Origin: Candidatus Gastranaerophilales bacterium
GTDB lineage: Bacteria; Cyanobacteriota; Vampirovibrionia; Gastranaerophilales; UBA9971
DNA: 5,966 nt
Assembly (NCBI GenBank): GCA_028277195.1
Contig: JANQGS010000136.1
Coordinates: 1-5,966, forward strand
Reading direction: 5' to 3'
Made by a program: the position numbers and the translations under genes. Under the pieces are notes generated by a model. It did no database searches, was not told the origin of the DNA, and was given only the letters and a program-made list of their open reading frames with translations. Each line of letters starts with the position of its first letter. Positions within the stretch are counted from its first letter, which is position 1. Of the stretch, positions 1 through 5,966 are shown in pieces.

Positions 1-414
1 GATTAAGTCCCTGACGTGATCTGATATATAAACCCTGTTATCCGAGAACTCTGCGGACAGGTCAACATGCTCGAGCACAAACCTCAATATTTCGGTAAAG
101 GGCTCGAAAACTAAAATTTTTGAGCCTGAGTTCACATAAGCCCTCTTGAACAAATACCCCAGCCCAAGCCCGAACACTACCTGTATGTCATTCTTTTTCA
201 ATTCTGTTTTAACTGATTTGTTCCACAGGGCGTTCGCTTCCCTTATGGGGTCGAATGTACTGTGCAGGGCGAGCTCTTTATAACCTATAATAAGGTCTTT
301 TGTCTCGGCTTCCGCAACAATAATATCTTTTATGTCTTCAATATTGATTTTTTCGAGTTTTTCGGCGAGTTGGGGATTTTTTGCCCTTATTGCTTCAATG
401 TTTTTCTGAAACAT
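1..414 (-). CDS. Maf/DUF115-family protein (motility-associated factor-like), N-terminal part only
   Basis: The 138 codons visible here start at the ATG at 414 and run off the left edge without a stop, so the C-terminal part is missing. The N-terminus (MFQKNIEAIRAKNPQLAEKL) and the pattern that follows (YKELALHS at about 45-52, FGLGLGYL at 81-88, LVFEPFTEIL at 101-110) match my memory of the Maf/DUF115 (MptE-like) family. In that family FGxGxGY is the glycine-rich loop of a Rossmann-like fold, and the VFEP strand carries an acidic residue, here E104. Characterised Maf proteins transfer nonulosonic acids (pseudaminic or legionaminic acid) to flagellin in the cytoplasm. Other DUF115 members have pterin-related or unknown roles, so the substrate is open. 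An AAAGGAA Shine-Dalgarno lies 7 nt upstream of the start, and the gene seems to have its own promoter in the spacer after ilvD. Family call fairly sure; exact function not. Confidence 0.75.
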   Translation of the reverse strand, partial: MFQKNIEAIRAKNPQLAEKLEKINIEDIKDIIVAEAETKDLIIGYKELALHSTFDPIREANALWNKSVKTELKKNDIQVVFGLGLGYLFKRAYVNSGSKILVFEPFTEILRFVLEHVDLSAEFSDNRVYISDHVRDLI

Positions 415-420
415 AAATTT

Positions 421-427
421 TTCCTTT
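421..427 (-). promoter_or_regulatory. Ribosome binding site of the Maf-like gene
   Basis: Read on the minus strand this is AAAGGAA. Its AAGGA core lies 7 nt before the ATG at 414, a normal spacing. It supports that start codon, which also matches the family's usual N-terminus. Confidence 0.6.
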
Positions 428-442
428 TTTAGTATTTTAAAT

Positions 443-451
443 ATTATATCA
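443..451 (-). promoter_or_regulatory. Candidate extended -10 promoter for the Maf-like gene
   Basis: On the minus strand this reads TGATATAAT, an extended -10 (TG, one base, TATAAT) with a perfect hexamer. No good -35 lies 16-18 nt upstream, which is acceptable for an extended -10 element. Transcription would start near 436, giving a leader of about 20 nt that contains the AAAGGAA ribosome site. It sits in an AT-rich stretch between ilvD and the Maf-like gene. Visual prediction only. Confidence 0.5.
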
Positions 452-472
452 AATTTTTTGCACTTACGTTTA

Positions 473-501
473 ATTTAAAGCTGCTTCCCTATACCTGTCA
501 A
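473..501 (-). promoter_or_regulatory. Candidate sigma-70-type promoter downstream of ilvD
   Basis: On the minus strand a perfect TTGACA (496-501) is followed after exactly 17 nt by TTAAAT (473-478), which matches four of six consensus -10 bases. It would drive the Maf-like gene with a leader of about 50 nt, in tandem with the extended -10 nearer to the gene. The consensus -35 and ideal spacing are seen directly; activity is inferred. Confidence 0.45.
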
Positions 502-528
502 CCCTGAACCTCAGCTTGAGCAATTTCA

Positions 529-2133
529 TTACACACTCACAGCGCCCCTGCTTGCAGGGCCTACTGTCCTGGCATAACGTGAAAGATAACCCTTTGGGAT
601 TCGCCTATCAGCCGGCCTGAATTGTCTCCGCCTGTTTTTGATTTCTTCTTCGGTAAGCTCTGCTTCGAGTATTCTGTTTTCTATGTCGATTTTTATTTTG
701 TCACCGTCTTTTAATAAGCCTATAAGCCCTCCATCAGGCGCTTCAGGAGAAATATGGCCTATACACAGCCCCCGGGTGCCGCCCGAGAACCTGCCGTCAG
801 TAATAAGCGCAACCTCCTTGCCGAGCCCCTTGCCCGTTATCATAGAAGTAACGGCAAGCATTTCGCGCATTCCGGGACCGCCTTTTGGCCCTTCGTAAGT
901 GATTACAACCACATCGCCGGGCTTTATCTCGTTGCCCGTAACAGCCTGCATAGCCGCATCCTCACCGACAAATACCCTGGCAGTACCCTCAAACTTATGG
1001 CATTCGGGGTCAACCCCGGAAATTTTTACTACAGCACCCTCAGGCGCAATGTTTCCGTATAGCACCGCAAGCCCGGGATTGCTCGTTATGGGGTTATCCA
1101 TTGGCCTGATTACGTTATTGTCGGTCCATACCTCATTATCGGTTATGCCAAGGGTGTTAAGCACTGCCGGTATCCCTCCTGCGTTATCCAGGTCGGTCAT
1201 TGTAAGCGTGCTTGATGGGTCCAGCTTTATTATCTGGGGAATTTTCCTGCTCAATTCGTCAAAATCATTCAGGCTAAGGTTAATGCCGGCTTCATTTGCG
1301 ATTGCGAGCAGGTGCAGTATGGAATTAGTCGAACCGCCCAGCGCCAGGTCGGCAATAACAGCATTTTTCATTGATTCTTCGGTCATTATTGATTCGGGCA
1401 AAATGTTTTCCCTGACCAGCCCAACAGCCCTGAACCCGCTATCAAATGCAATCCTGCGTTTTTTTGCGGAGACGGCAGCCGCGGTAGCGCAGCCCGGCAG
1501 GCTCATGCCCATTACCTCGGTAAGGCATGCCATTGTATTAGCTGTATATAGTCCCTGGCACGAGCCTATGCCGGGACAGGCGTTGATTTCGTAGTTTTCA
1601 AGCTGCTCTTTTGTTATTTTGCCTGCTTTATACTGCCCCAGGGCCTCAAACGTCCCGCTTATCATTGTTAATTTTTGGTCCCGGCACTTGCCGTCAAGCA
1701 TCGGGCCTGCTGTTACCACTATACAGGGTATGTTCAGCCTTACTGCGGCCATCAGCATCCCCGGGGTTATCTTGTCACAGTTGGTGAGGAGCACCAGTCC
1801 GTCAAGAGAGTGTGCCCTGGCAACGGATTCCACGCAGTCAGCAATTAATTCCCTTGAAGGCAGGGAATATCTCATCCCCTTATGTCCCATTGCAATGCCG
1901 TCACATATTGCGGGCACGCCAAAAATAAAGGATTGCCCGCCGCCGGAGTGTATCCCCTTTTCAATATACCTTTCAAGCTCCCTCATTCCGGAATGCCCCG
2001 GCACCAGGTCTGTAAAACTGCTTGCAATGCCTATGAACGGATAATCCATTTGCTTTTTTGTTATGCCGGTCGAGTACAAAAGTCCTCTTGAGGCTGTTTT
2101 TTCCACGCCCTTCTTGATACTGTCGCTTCTCAT
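529..2133 (-). CDS. ilvD: Dihydroxy-acid dehydratase
   Basis: The 534-residue IlvD/Edd-family enzyme dehydrates 2,3-dihydroxy-isovalerate and 2,3-dihydroxy-3-methylvalerate to the 2-keto acids that precede valine, leucine, isoleucine and pantothenate; it acts in the cytoplasm. The N-terminus MRSDSIKKGVE is the family's standard start. The first signature is CDKITPGMLMA at 119-129, whose Lys121 is the lysine carbamylated in this family. GPKGGPGMREM lies at 416-426, and the second signature TDGRFSGGTRG at 446-456 includes Ser450, the likely general base. Probable Fe-S ligands are Cys78 (ICDG), Cys119 (NCDK) and Cys192 (GSCQGLYTANTM). Position 46 region reads VPGH rather than TPCN, as in E. coli-type enzymes. 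Length is slightly short (usually about 550-615), but all blocks are present. The ATG overlaps the serS stop (ATGA), with GGAGAAAAGG 7 nt upstream, indicating translational coupling. The related sugar-acid dehydratases (Edd and others) are less likely given the sequence blocks. Confidence 0.96.
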   Translation of the reverse strand: MRSDSIKKGVEKTASRGLLYSTGITKKQMDYPFIGIASSFTDLVPGHSGMRELERYIEKGIHSGGGQSFIFGVPAICDGIAMGHKGMRYSLPSRELIADCVESVARAHSLDGLVLLTNCDKITPGMLMAAVRLNIPCIVVTAGPMLDGKCRDQKLTMISGTFEALGQYKAGKITKEQLENYEINACPGIGSCQGLYTANTMACLTEVMGMSLPGCATAAAVSAKKRRIAFDSGFRAVGLVRENILPESIMTEESMKNAVIADLALGGSTNSILHLLAIANEAGINLSLNDFDELSRKIPQIIKLDPSSTLTMTDLDNAGGIPAVLNTLGITDNEVWTDNNVIRPMDNPITSNPGLAVLYGNIAPEGAVVKISGVDPECHKFEGTARVFVGEDAAMQAVTGNEIKPGDVVVITYEGPKGGPGMREMLAVTSMITGKGLGKEVALITDGRFSGGTRGLCIGHISPEAPDGGLIGLLKDGDKIKIDIENRILEAELTEEEIKNRRRQFRPADRRIPKGYLSRYARTVGPASRGAVSV

Positions 2134-3401
2134 CTTATGGCCTTTTCTCCAAAATATTTATGTAAAACCTCTGGTATAAGTATTGACCCGTCTTCCTGCT
2201 GGAAGTTCTCCAGTATTGCGGCGAATGTACGGCCTGCAGCCAGCCCCGAACCGTTTATGGTATGAAGGAATTCAGGTTTATTTGTTGTTTTATTCCTGTA
2301 TTTAAGGTTAGCGCGCCTTGCCTGGTAGTCTCCAAAGTTACTGCAACTGGATATTTCCCTGTAAGCCCCGGACGAAGGCAGCCACACTTCCAAATCATAG
2401 CATTTTTTAGCGCTAAAACCTATATCTCCCGCGCATAATTCAACCCTTCTATAGGGCAATTCCAGCATTTGCAGGATTATTTCCGCATCACGGGTCAATT
2501 TTTCATGCTCTTCAGGAGATTTTTCCGGCGTACACAATTTTACCAGTTCAACCTTGTTAAACTGGTGCTGCCTGATGAGCCCGCGTGTATCCTTGCCTGC
2601 TGAGCCGGCTTCCCGCCTAAAACATGGCGTAAATGCGCTCATATAGATTGGCAGGTCGTCTTCATTGAGGATTTCTCCTGAATATATGTTGGTTAATGGG
2701 ACTTCGGCAGTAGGAATGAGGTATAGGTCCTCTTCCTCGCACTTATACATATCCTCCTTAAACTTTGGCAACTGGCCCGTGCCGGTCATTGAGGCGGAAT
2801 TTACCAGGTATGGGGGGATATATTCGGTATAGCCGTGTTCTTTTGTGTGGATATCGAGGAAAAAGTTGATTATTGCCCGCTCAAGCCTTGCTCCTGCGCC
2901 TTTGTACACGCTAAACCGCGATTCTGATATCCTGACCCCCCGCTCAAAATCCAGCAGGCCGAGCTCCGGGCCTATGTCCCAGTGCGGTTTTATTTCAAAT
3001 TTTCCGCTGTGCGGAATGTCACCAACTGTTTTGATTACAACATTAGCGCTCTCATCCTCGCCTGTTGGCGTGGTTTCATCGGGTGTGTTCGGGGTATTCA
3101 GCAATAAATACCGCTGTTTTTCGTTTAATCTGGCTTCCTGTTCCTCAAGTTCCTTGATTTCCTCACCCATGCGCCGCACTTCATCCTGCAACGAGTCAGT
3201 ATTTTGGCCTGTTTTTTTGAGTTTTCCTATGTCCTGGGAGGAAATTTTCCTTTGCGAGCGCAAATTATCGGCTTTTACCTGGAGTTCACGCCTTTGTTTA
3301 TCGACTTCCAGTATTTCATCGACTGAGAGCCCGGGCGAGCGTTTTTTCAGCAATTCATTTATTTTTCCGGGGTTTTCCCTGATTAACCTTATATCCAGCA
3401 T
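2130..3401 (-). CDS. serS: Seryl-tRNA synthetase
   Basis: This 423-residue protein, the normal bacterial length, activates serine with ATP and charges tRNA-Ser (and tRNA-Sec where present) in the cytoplasm. It starts with the family's typical MLDIRLIRENP. Residues about 25-100 are rich in charged heptads and form the long antiparallel coiled-coil arm that grips the tRNA extra arm. The class II catalytic domain follows: TAEVPLTN at 231-238, motif 2 FRREAGSAGKDTRGLIRQHQ at 261-280, the serine-pocket block REISSCSNFGDYQARR at 348-363, and motif 3 NGSGLAAGRTFAAILEN at 383-399 with the invariant Arg391. It is the bacterial type, not the rare methanogen type. Upstream there is only a weak purine stretch (AAGAGA), and the kinase stop lies just 10 nt away, so reinitiation or coupling is likely. 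Its stop overlaps the ilvD start by 4 nt. Confidence 0.97.
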   Translation of the reverse strand: MLDIRLIRENPGKINELLKKRSPGLSVDEILEVDKQRRELQVKADNLRSQRKISSQDIGKLKKTGQNTDSLQDEVRRMGEEIKELEEQEARLNEKQRYLLLNTPNTPDETTPTGEDESANVVIKTVGDIPHSGKFEIKPHWDIGPELGLLDFERGVRISESRFSVYKGAGARLERAIINFFLDIHTKEHGYTEYIPPYLVNSASMTGTGQLPKFKEDMYKCEEEDLYLIPTAEVPLTNIYSGEILNEDDLPIYMSAFTPCFRREAGSAGKDTRGLIRQHQFNKVELVKLCTPEKSPEEHEKLTRDAEIILQMLELPYRRVELCAGDIGFSAKKCYDLEVWLPSSGAYREISSCSNFGDYQARRANLKYRNKTTNKPEFLHTINGSGLAAGRTFAAILENFQQEDGSILIPEVLHKYFGEKAIR

Positions 3402-3411
3402 AATTATTCTC

Positions 3412-4401
3412 TTAAAATCTTACATCGTTATTATAACTTGAAAATTCAGAACAAACCAGCAGGCTTGCGCCGATAACGCCCGCGTTGTTGCCGAGCTCTG
3501 CGGCGGTAATGACGAGTTTTTCGGACGCAGTCCCCAGGGCTCTCTCCCGAACAGTTCTCTTTACGGGCTCTATTAAGAGGTCGCCGGCGTTTGCGACACC
3601 TCCCCCGATTATTACAATTTCCGGGTTAAGCAGGTTTATTGCATTTGTAACGGCTATGCCTATCCAGTAGCCCGCAATCTGATAAATCCTCCCGGCAACC
3701 TTATCGCCGAAACCGGCTGCACGCGCAACTATTTCCGGGGTAATTTCCCCGCCTTCGGCCAGTTCCCGAAATTTTGCGGACTTCCCGCCCATTATGTACT
3801 TTTCCGCCATTTCCACGATAGCCGGGCCGGAGCCCAGTGTTTCAAAACACCCCGTATCCCCGCAACCGCATATAGGCCCGTCTTTGTCTTTTAAAATCAT
3901 ATGCCCGATTTCCCCGGCGCAAAAATTTGCCCCCCGGAGCAATTTCCCGTCTATTATTATTCCTGACCCTATTCCTGTACCGATTGTAAGGCATATCATG
4001 CTGTTATATGCCGCCCCGGCGCCGAAATTGTACTCGCCAAGGGCGGCGCATCTTACGTCATTGTCAATTTCAGCCTTAAGCCCAAACTCATTTTTTATTG
4101 TGTCAGTAATCTCTATATCAGTCCAGCCCGGTATATTAGGCAAAAACTTAACCATACCCTTCTCAGGGTCGACCATTCCCGGGAAACCAAATCCAATGCC
4201 ACCTATCCGGCTGGTATCCAGGTTATTTTTGTTTAAAATATTTCTTATTGATTTTATAATATTATTTATAGTGTGGCCATAGCCTTTATAAGCCTCTGTA
4301 GGTACGGAGCCAGAATAAATTATGTTGCCGCCGGTGCCTACAACTGCTATTTTAATATTAGTGCCGCCTACATCAACCCCTATGTTCAAATTAGCGCTCA
4401 A
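3412..4401 (-). CDS. ROK-family sugar kinase, probably glucokinase (TTG start)
   Basis: The 329-residue ROK protein (repressor/ORF/kinase family, lacking the repressor's helix-turn-helix) probably phosphorylates glucose to glucose-6-phosphate with ATP in the cytoplasm. The phosphate-binding motif DVGGTN is at 10-15. The catalytic Asp115 lies in EIDNDVRCAALGE, LTIGTGIGSG at 138-147 begins the ROK signature, and GEIGHM at 163-168 supplies Glu164 and His167. The zinc motif CGCGDTGCFE at 178-187 has Cys178, Cys180 and Cys185 intact, with Glu187 as the likely sugar ligand. The second nucleotide-binding strand is IVIIGGGVAN at 262-271. NIPGW at 89-93 is common in glucokinases, but N-acetylglucosamine or N-acetylmannosamine kinase cannot be excluded. 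The start is TTG: a strong GGAGGAG lies 8 nt before it and the kinase fold begins at once. It is the first gene of the unit with serS and ilvD. Confidence 0.92.
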   Translation of the reverse strand: MSANLNIGVDVGGTNIKIAVVGTGGNIIYSGSVPTEAYKGYGHTINNIIKSIRNILNKNNLDTSRIGGIGFGFPGMVDPEKGMVKFLPNIPGWTDIEITDTIKNEFGLKAEIDNDVRCAALGEYNFGAGAAYNSMICLTIGTGIGSGIIIDGKLLRGANFCAGEIGHMILKDKDGPICGCGDTGCFETLGSGPAIVEMAEKYIMGGKSAKFRELAEGGEITPEIVARAAGFGDKVAGRIYQIAGYWIGIAVTNAINLLNPEIVIIGGGVANAGDLLIEPVKRTVRERALGTASEKLVITAAELGNNAGVIGASLLVCSEFSSYNNDVRF

Positions 4402-4409
4402 TTTTAAAA

Positions 4410-4416
4410 CTCCTCC
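4410..4416 (-). promoter_or_regulatory. Strong ribosome binding site that decides the kinase TTG start
   Basis: On the minus strand this reads GGAGGAG, nearly a full anti-16S match, 8 nt before the TTG at 4401. No in-frame ATG lies near it: the ATG in ATATGG just upstream is in another frame. The good spacing, and the DxGGT motif starting nine residues in, make TTG the start. It is the strongest ribosome site in the window. Confidence 0.8.
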
Positions 4417-4417
4417 A

Positions 4418-4423
4418 TATAAT
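4418..4423 (+). promoter_or_regulatory. Candidate -10 box for the membrane protein gene
   Basis: A perfect TATAAT on the plus strand lies 34 nt before the ATG at 4458, which predicts a leader of about 28 nt. The hexamer 17 nt upstream (CGCTCA at 4395-4400) is a poor -35 and lies within the first codons of the kinase gene, so this could be a weak or activator-dependent promoter. It directly adjoins the kinase ribosome site on the opposite strand. I found no convincing promoter for the kinase operon; it may lie inside the start of the divergent gene. Confidence 0.4.
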
Positions 4424-4457
4424 CACGGCCAATTAAACAAAATTTAAACACAAAAAA

Positions 4458-5948
4458 ATGAAAAAATATCTATTTTTTACAGCCATACTACTAACAATTT
4501 ATTTTATAACGGCAGTTTATAATAATGCGGATTATGACCTCTGGCACAGGCTGGCTGCGGGCAAGCTGTTCTTTTCCCTGGGGCATGTGCCGGAAACCGA
4601 TATATTTGCCTATACGCGGACAAAAGAGCTCTGGATAGACCATGAATGGGGCTCGGGCGTTGTGTTTTATTTTTTGGCGGAGAGGTTTGGGCTGGCAGGG
4701 CTCGGGGTTTTAAAGATTGTGCTGCTTTTCCTGACTTTTTTGCCTGTATACCTCATAAACCGGATGCGCGCAAAAGAACCTGAAAAGTACAGGATATTAT
4801 TTTACTTAATGTTTTTATATGCCGTTTTGTTTGGTTTTGTTTATACAATCCGCTCACAGGCCTTTACGTTTGCTTTTTTTGCGTGGTGGCTGTATTTCAT
4901 CGAACTGGTAAAAGCAGGTAACAGGAAAATTCTCCTGGCGTTCCCCCCGATGGCAATAATATGGGCAAACTTGCATGGCGGTTTCCTGGCAGGCCCGGGG
5001 ATACTGTTGCTTGCGGGGTTTCCGGTCACTGCCTTGCTGTCCGGCCTGGCCACCGTCGTCAACCCTTATGGCTTTAAGTACTGGGAGTACCTGTTCGGGG
5101 CCGTAACAATGAAAAGGACATTCATAGCAGAATGGCATTCGCTGGATTTATTCGGCCCGCCTGTTATGGCGCTGGGGTTTAAAGTTTTTCTCGTAATGGC
5201 GGTTATTGCGCTGGCGTATTTAATCGGCAAAAAACCGGGGGAAATAAAATGGACAGAGCTGCTAATACTTGCGGTTACGTGCTATTTATCCTTAAAACAT
5301 ATGCGGCACAACGTTTTTTTTGTTATAGCGTCAGCCGCGTATATGGGGGAGCACTTTTTTGCGGCTTTGGGGCATTACGCAAAAAACATGCCCGGAAAAT
5401 TCCCCCGGGGTGCGGATTTTTTTAAGAACGCCGTAATTTACCCTATAATAATAATTATAGGAATTTTGACAGTGCACTTTGTTCCGATTAAAGTAGAAGT
5501 TGATGAAACCAAATACCCGGTAAAATCCGTAGATTTTATTAAAAAAAATCAACTGTCCGGCAACCTGCTGGTATTATTTAACTGGGGCGCGTACGCATTA
5601 TGGAATCTGTACCCGCAGTGCAGGATAGCAATAGATGGCCGGTATGAGGAAGTATATCCCGACTCACTCGTCAATGAGGCAGCCAGGTTTCAATACCTGG
5701 GAAAGGATTGGGTTGAGCTAATGGAGAATTATAAGACAGATTTAATGTTAATCGACACTTCTTATCCTGTTTACGCTGAATTATTGCAGCTCAGCGGCTG
5801 GAAAATCATTTACAGTGACAAAGTTTCAGGTGTGTTTATGCCCGCGGCTCGGGCTGAGGGCAAAAGCTGGAAGTTGCCGGATGAGGATTTCGTTATGGAG
5901 GCGTCTGTTTTAAAGTCAAAAATTGGCGAGCAGGCGGATAAAAACTAA
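4458..5948 (+). CDS. Polytopic membrane protein, putative GT-C-like glycosyltransferase
   Basis: I recognise the pattern of a widespread uncharacterised membrane family but know no assigned function. The 496-residue protein has about ten hydrophobic segments (roughly 4-21, 65-80, 84-101, 113-131, 134-151, 157-200 in pieces, 238-255, 266-282, 284-303, 325-342) and a soluble C-terminal domain from about 345. Directly after the first segment comes ADYDLWHRLAAG with Asp25 and Asp27. An acidic pair in the first external loop is the hallmark of GT-C enzymes, which use polyprenyl-phosphate-linked sugars, so I infer that role. Other likely conserved sites are HEW (62-64), RSQ (132-134), NLHGGF (171-176), NPYG (202-205), EWHS (225-228), RH (283-284), and, in the C-terminal domain, NWGAYALW (375-382) and IDGRYEEVY (392-400). 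The ATG has no Shine-Dalgarno (the upstream sequence is A-rich), but the start fits the first membrane segment. An O-antigen-type or other transferase, or a non-enzymatic role, remains possible. Confidence 0.7.
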   Translation: MKKYLFFTAILLTIYFITAVYNNADYDLWHRLAAGKLFFSLGHVPETDIFAYTRTKELWIDHEWGSGVVFYFLAERFGLAGLGVLKIVLLFLTFLPVYLINRMRAKEPEKYRILFYLMFLYAVLFGFVYTIRSQAFTFAFFAWWLYFIELVKAGNRKILLAFPPMAIIWANLHGGFLAGPGILLLAGFPVTALLSGLATVVNPYGFKYWEYLFGAVTMKRTFIAEWHSLDLFGPPVMALGFKVFLVMAVIALAYLIGKKPGEIKWTELLILAVTCYLSLKHMRHNVFFVIASAAYMGEHFFAALGHYAKNMPGKFPRGADFFKNAVIYPIIIIIGILTVHFVPIKVEVDETKYPVKSVDFIKKNQLSGNLLVLFNWGAYALWNLYPQCRIAIDGRYEEVYPDSLVNEAARFQYLGKDWVELMENYKTDLMLIDTSYPVYAELLQLSGWKIIYSDKVSGVFMPAARAEGKSWKLPDEDFVMEASVLKSKIGEQADKN

Positions 5949-5966
5949 CGGCGGGACGGTATTATT

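Noticed and set aside
478..517. Inverted repeat AAGCTG/CAGCTT after ilvD as a terminator
   Set aside because: The stem is only 6 bp with a 28-nt loop, and TAAATT rather than a T-run follows on the minus strand. Not convincing as an intrinsic terminator.
542..558. Short hairpin CCCTG-CTTG-CAGGG at the end of ilvD
   Set aside because: It lies within the ilvD codons for its last conserved residues (PASRG) and has no T-run after it; likely chance.
899..1594. Plus-strand open frame of 231 codons opposite ilvD
   Set aside because: It lies wholly antisense to a strongly conserved enzyme, has no family resemblance that I can see, and its Ser/Pro/Ile-rich composition is what reading the reverse of ilvD codons gives. 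The other plus-strand frames between 638 and 2091 are rejected for the same reason.
2845..3441. Plus-strand open frame of 198 codons opposite serS
   Set aside because: It is the reverse reading of the serS arm and part of its catalytic domain, with very high Ser and Phe content. No sensible ribosome site or family match.
3794..4282. Plus-strand open frame of 162 codons opposite the ROK kinase
   Set aside because: It is antisense to conserved kinase motifs and extremely rich in Pro, Ser and Ile; a shadow of the kinase gene.
4402..4457. T-box riboswitch or leader-peptide attenuator ahead of the kinase-serS-ilvD unit, expected for serS or ilv genes
   Set aside because: The leader is at most 56 nt unless transcription starts within the divergent gene. 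There is no T-box core sequence, no terminator hairpin, and no run of Ser, Ile, Leu or Val codons.
4841..5552. Minus-strand open frames of 73-94 codons inside the membrane protein gene
   Set aside because: They lie opposite a coherent membrane protein with ordered motifs, and they overlap one another in different frames. No support as genes.
5949..5966. Possible start region of another gene after the membrane protein
   Set aside because: Only 18 nt remain, with no start codon in a good context and no hairpin that can be judged.

Overview
The window reads as a piece of chromosome from a free-living bacterium of moderate GC, not as a mobile or accessory island. I see no tRNA or rRNA, insertion sequence, CRISPR array, long repeat or phage gene. 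Taxonomy cannot be fixed from the sequence. The gene set (a Maf-like DUF115 protein, a ROK sugar kinase with a zinc motif, and a large membrane protein with DYDLW and NLHGGF motifs) would suit an uncultured candidate phylum of the Elusimicrobiota/Omnitrophota kind, but that is a low-confidence impression.

Layout: (1) Positions 1-414, minus strand: the first 138 codons of a Maf/DUF115-type protein whose C-terminal part lies beyond the window's left edge. (2) Positions 415-528: a short AT-rich spacer with two good promoter candidates for that gene. (3) Positions 529-4401, minus strand: a tight three-gene unit, transcribed in the order ROK sugar kinase, serS (seryl-tRNA synthetase), ilvD (dihydroxy-acid dehydratase). 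The kinase and serS are 10 nt apart, and serS and ilvD overlap by 4 nt (ATGA). (4) Positions 4402-4457: a 56-nt divergent intergenic region with a strong Shine-Dalgarno for the kinase's TTG start and a perfect TATAAT facing the other way. (5) Positions 4458-5948, plus strand: a 496-residue polytopic membrane protein that I infer to be a GT-C-like glycosyltransferase. (6) The last 18 nt hold nothing I can call.

How the genes fit: the three-gene unit joins sugar phosphorylation, serine charging of tRNA and the shared penultimate step of branched-chain amino acid synthesis. It looks like a growth-linked housekeeping operon rather than one pathway. The leader is too short for a T-box or a classical attenuator. 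The two flanking genes (Maf-like and putative GT-C) both suggest glycan or glycoprotein assembly at the cell surface, but they are separately transcribed. The main unknown is the membrane protein; the rest is conserved core metabolism.
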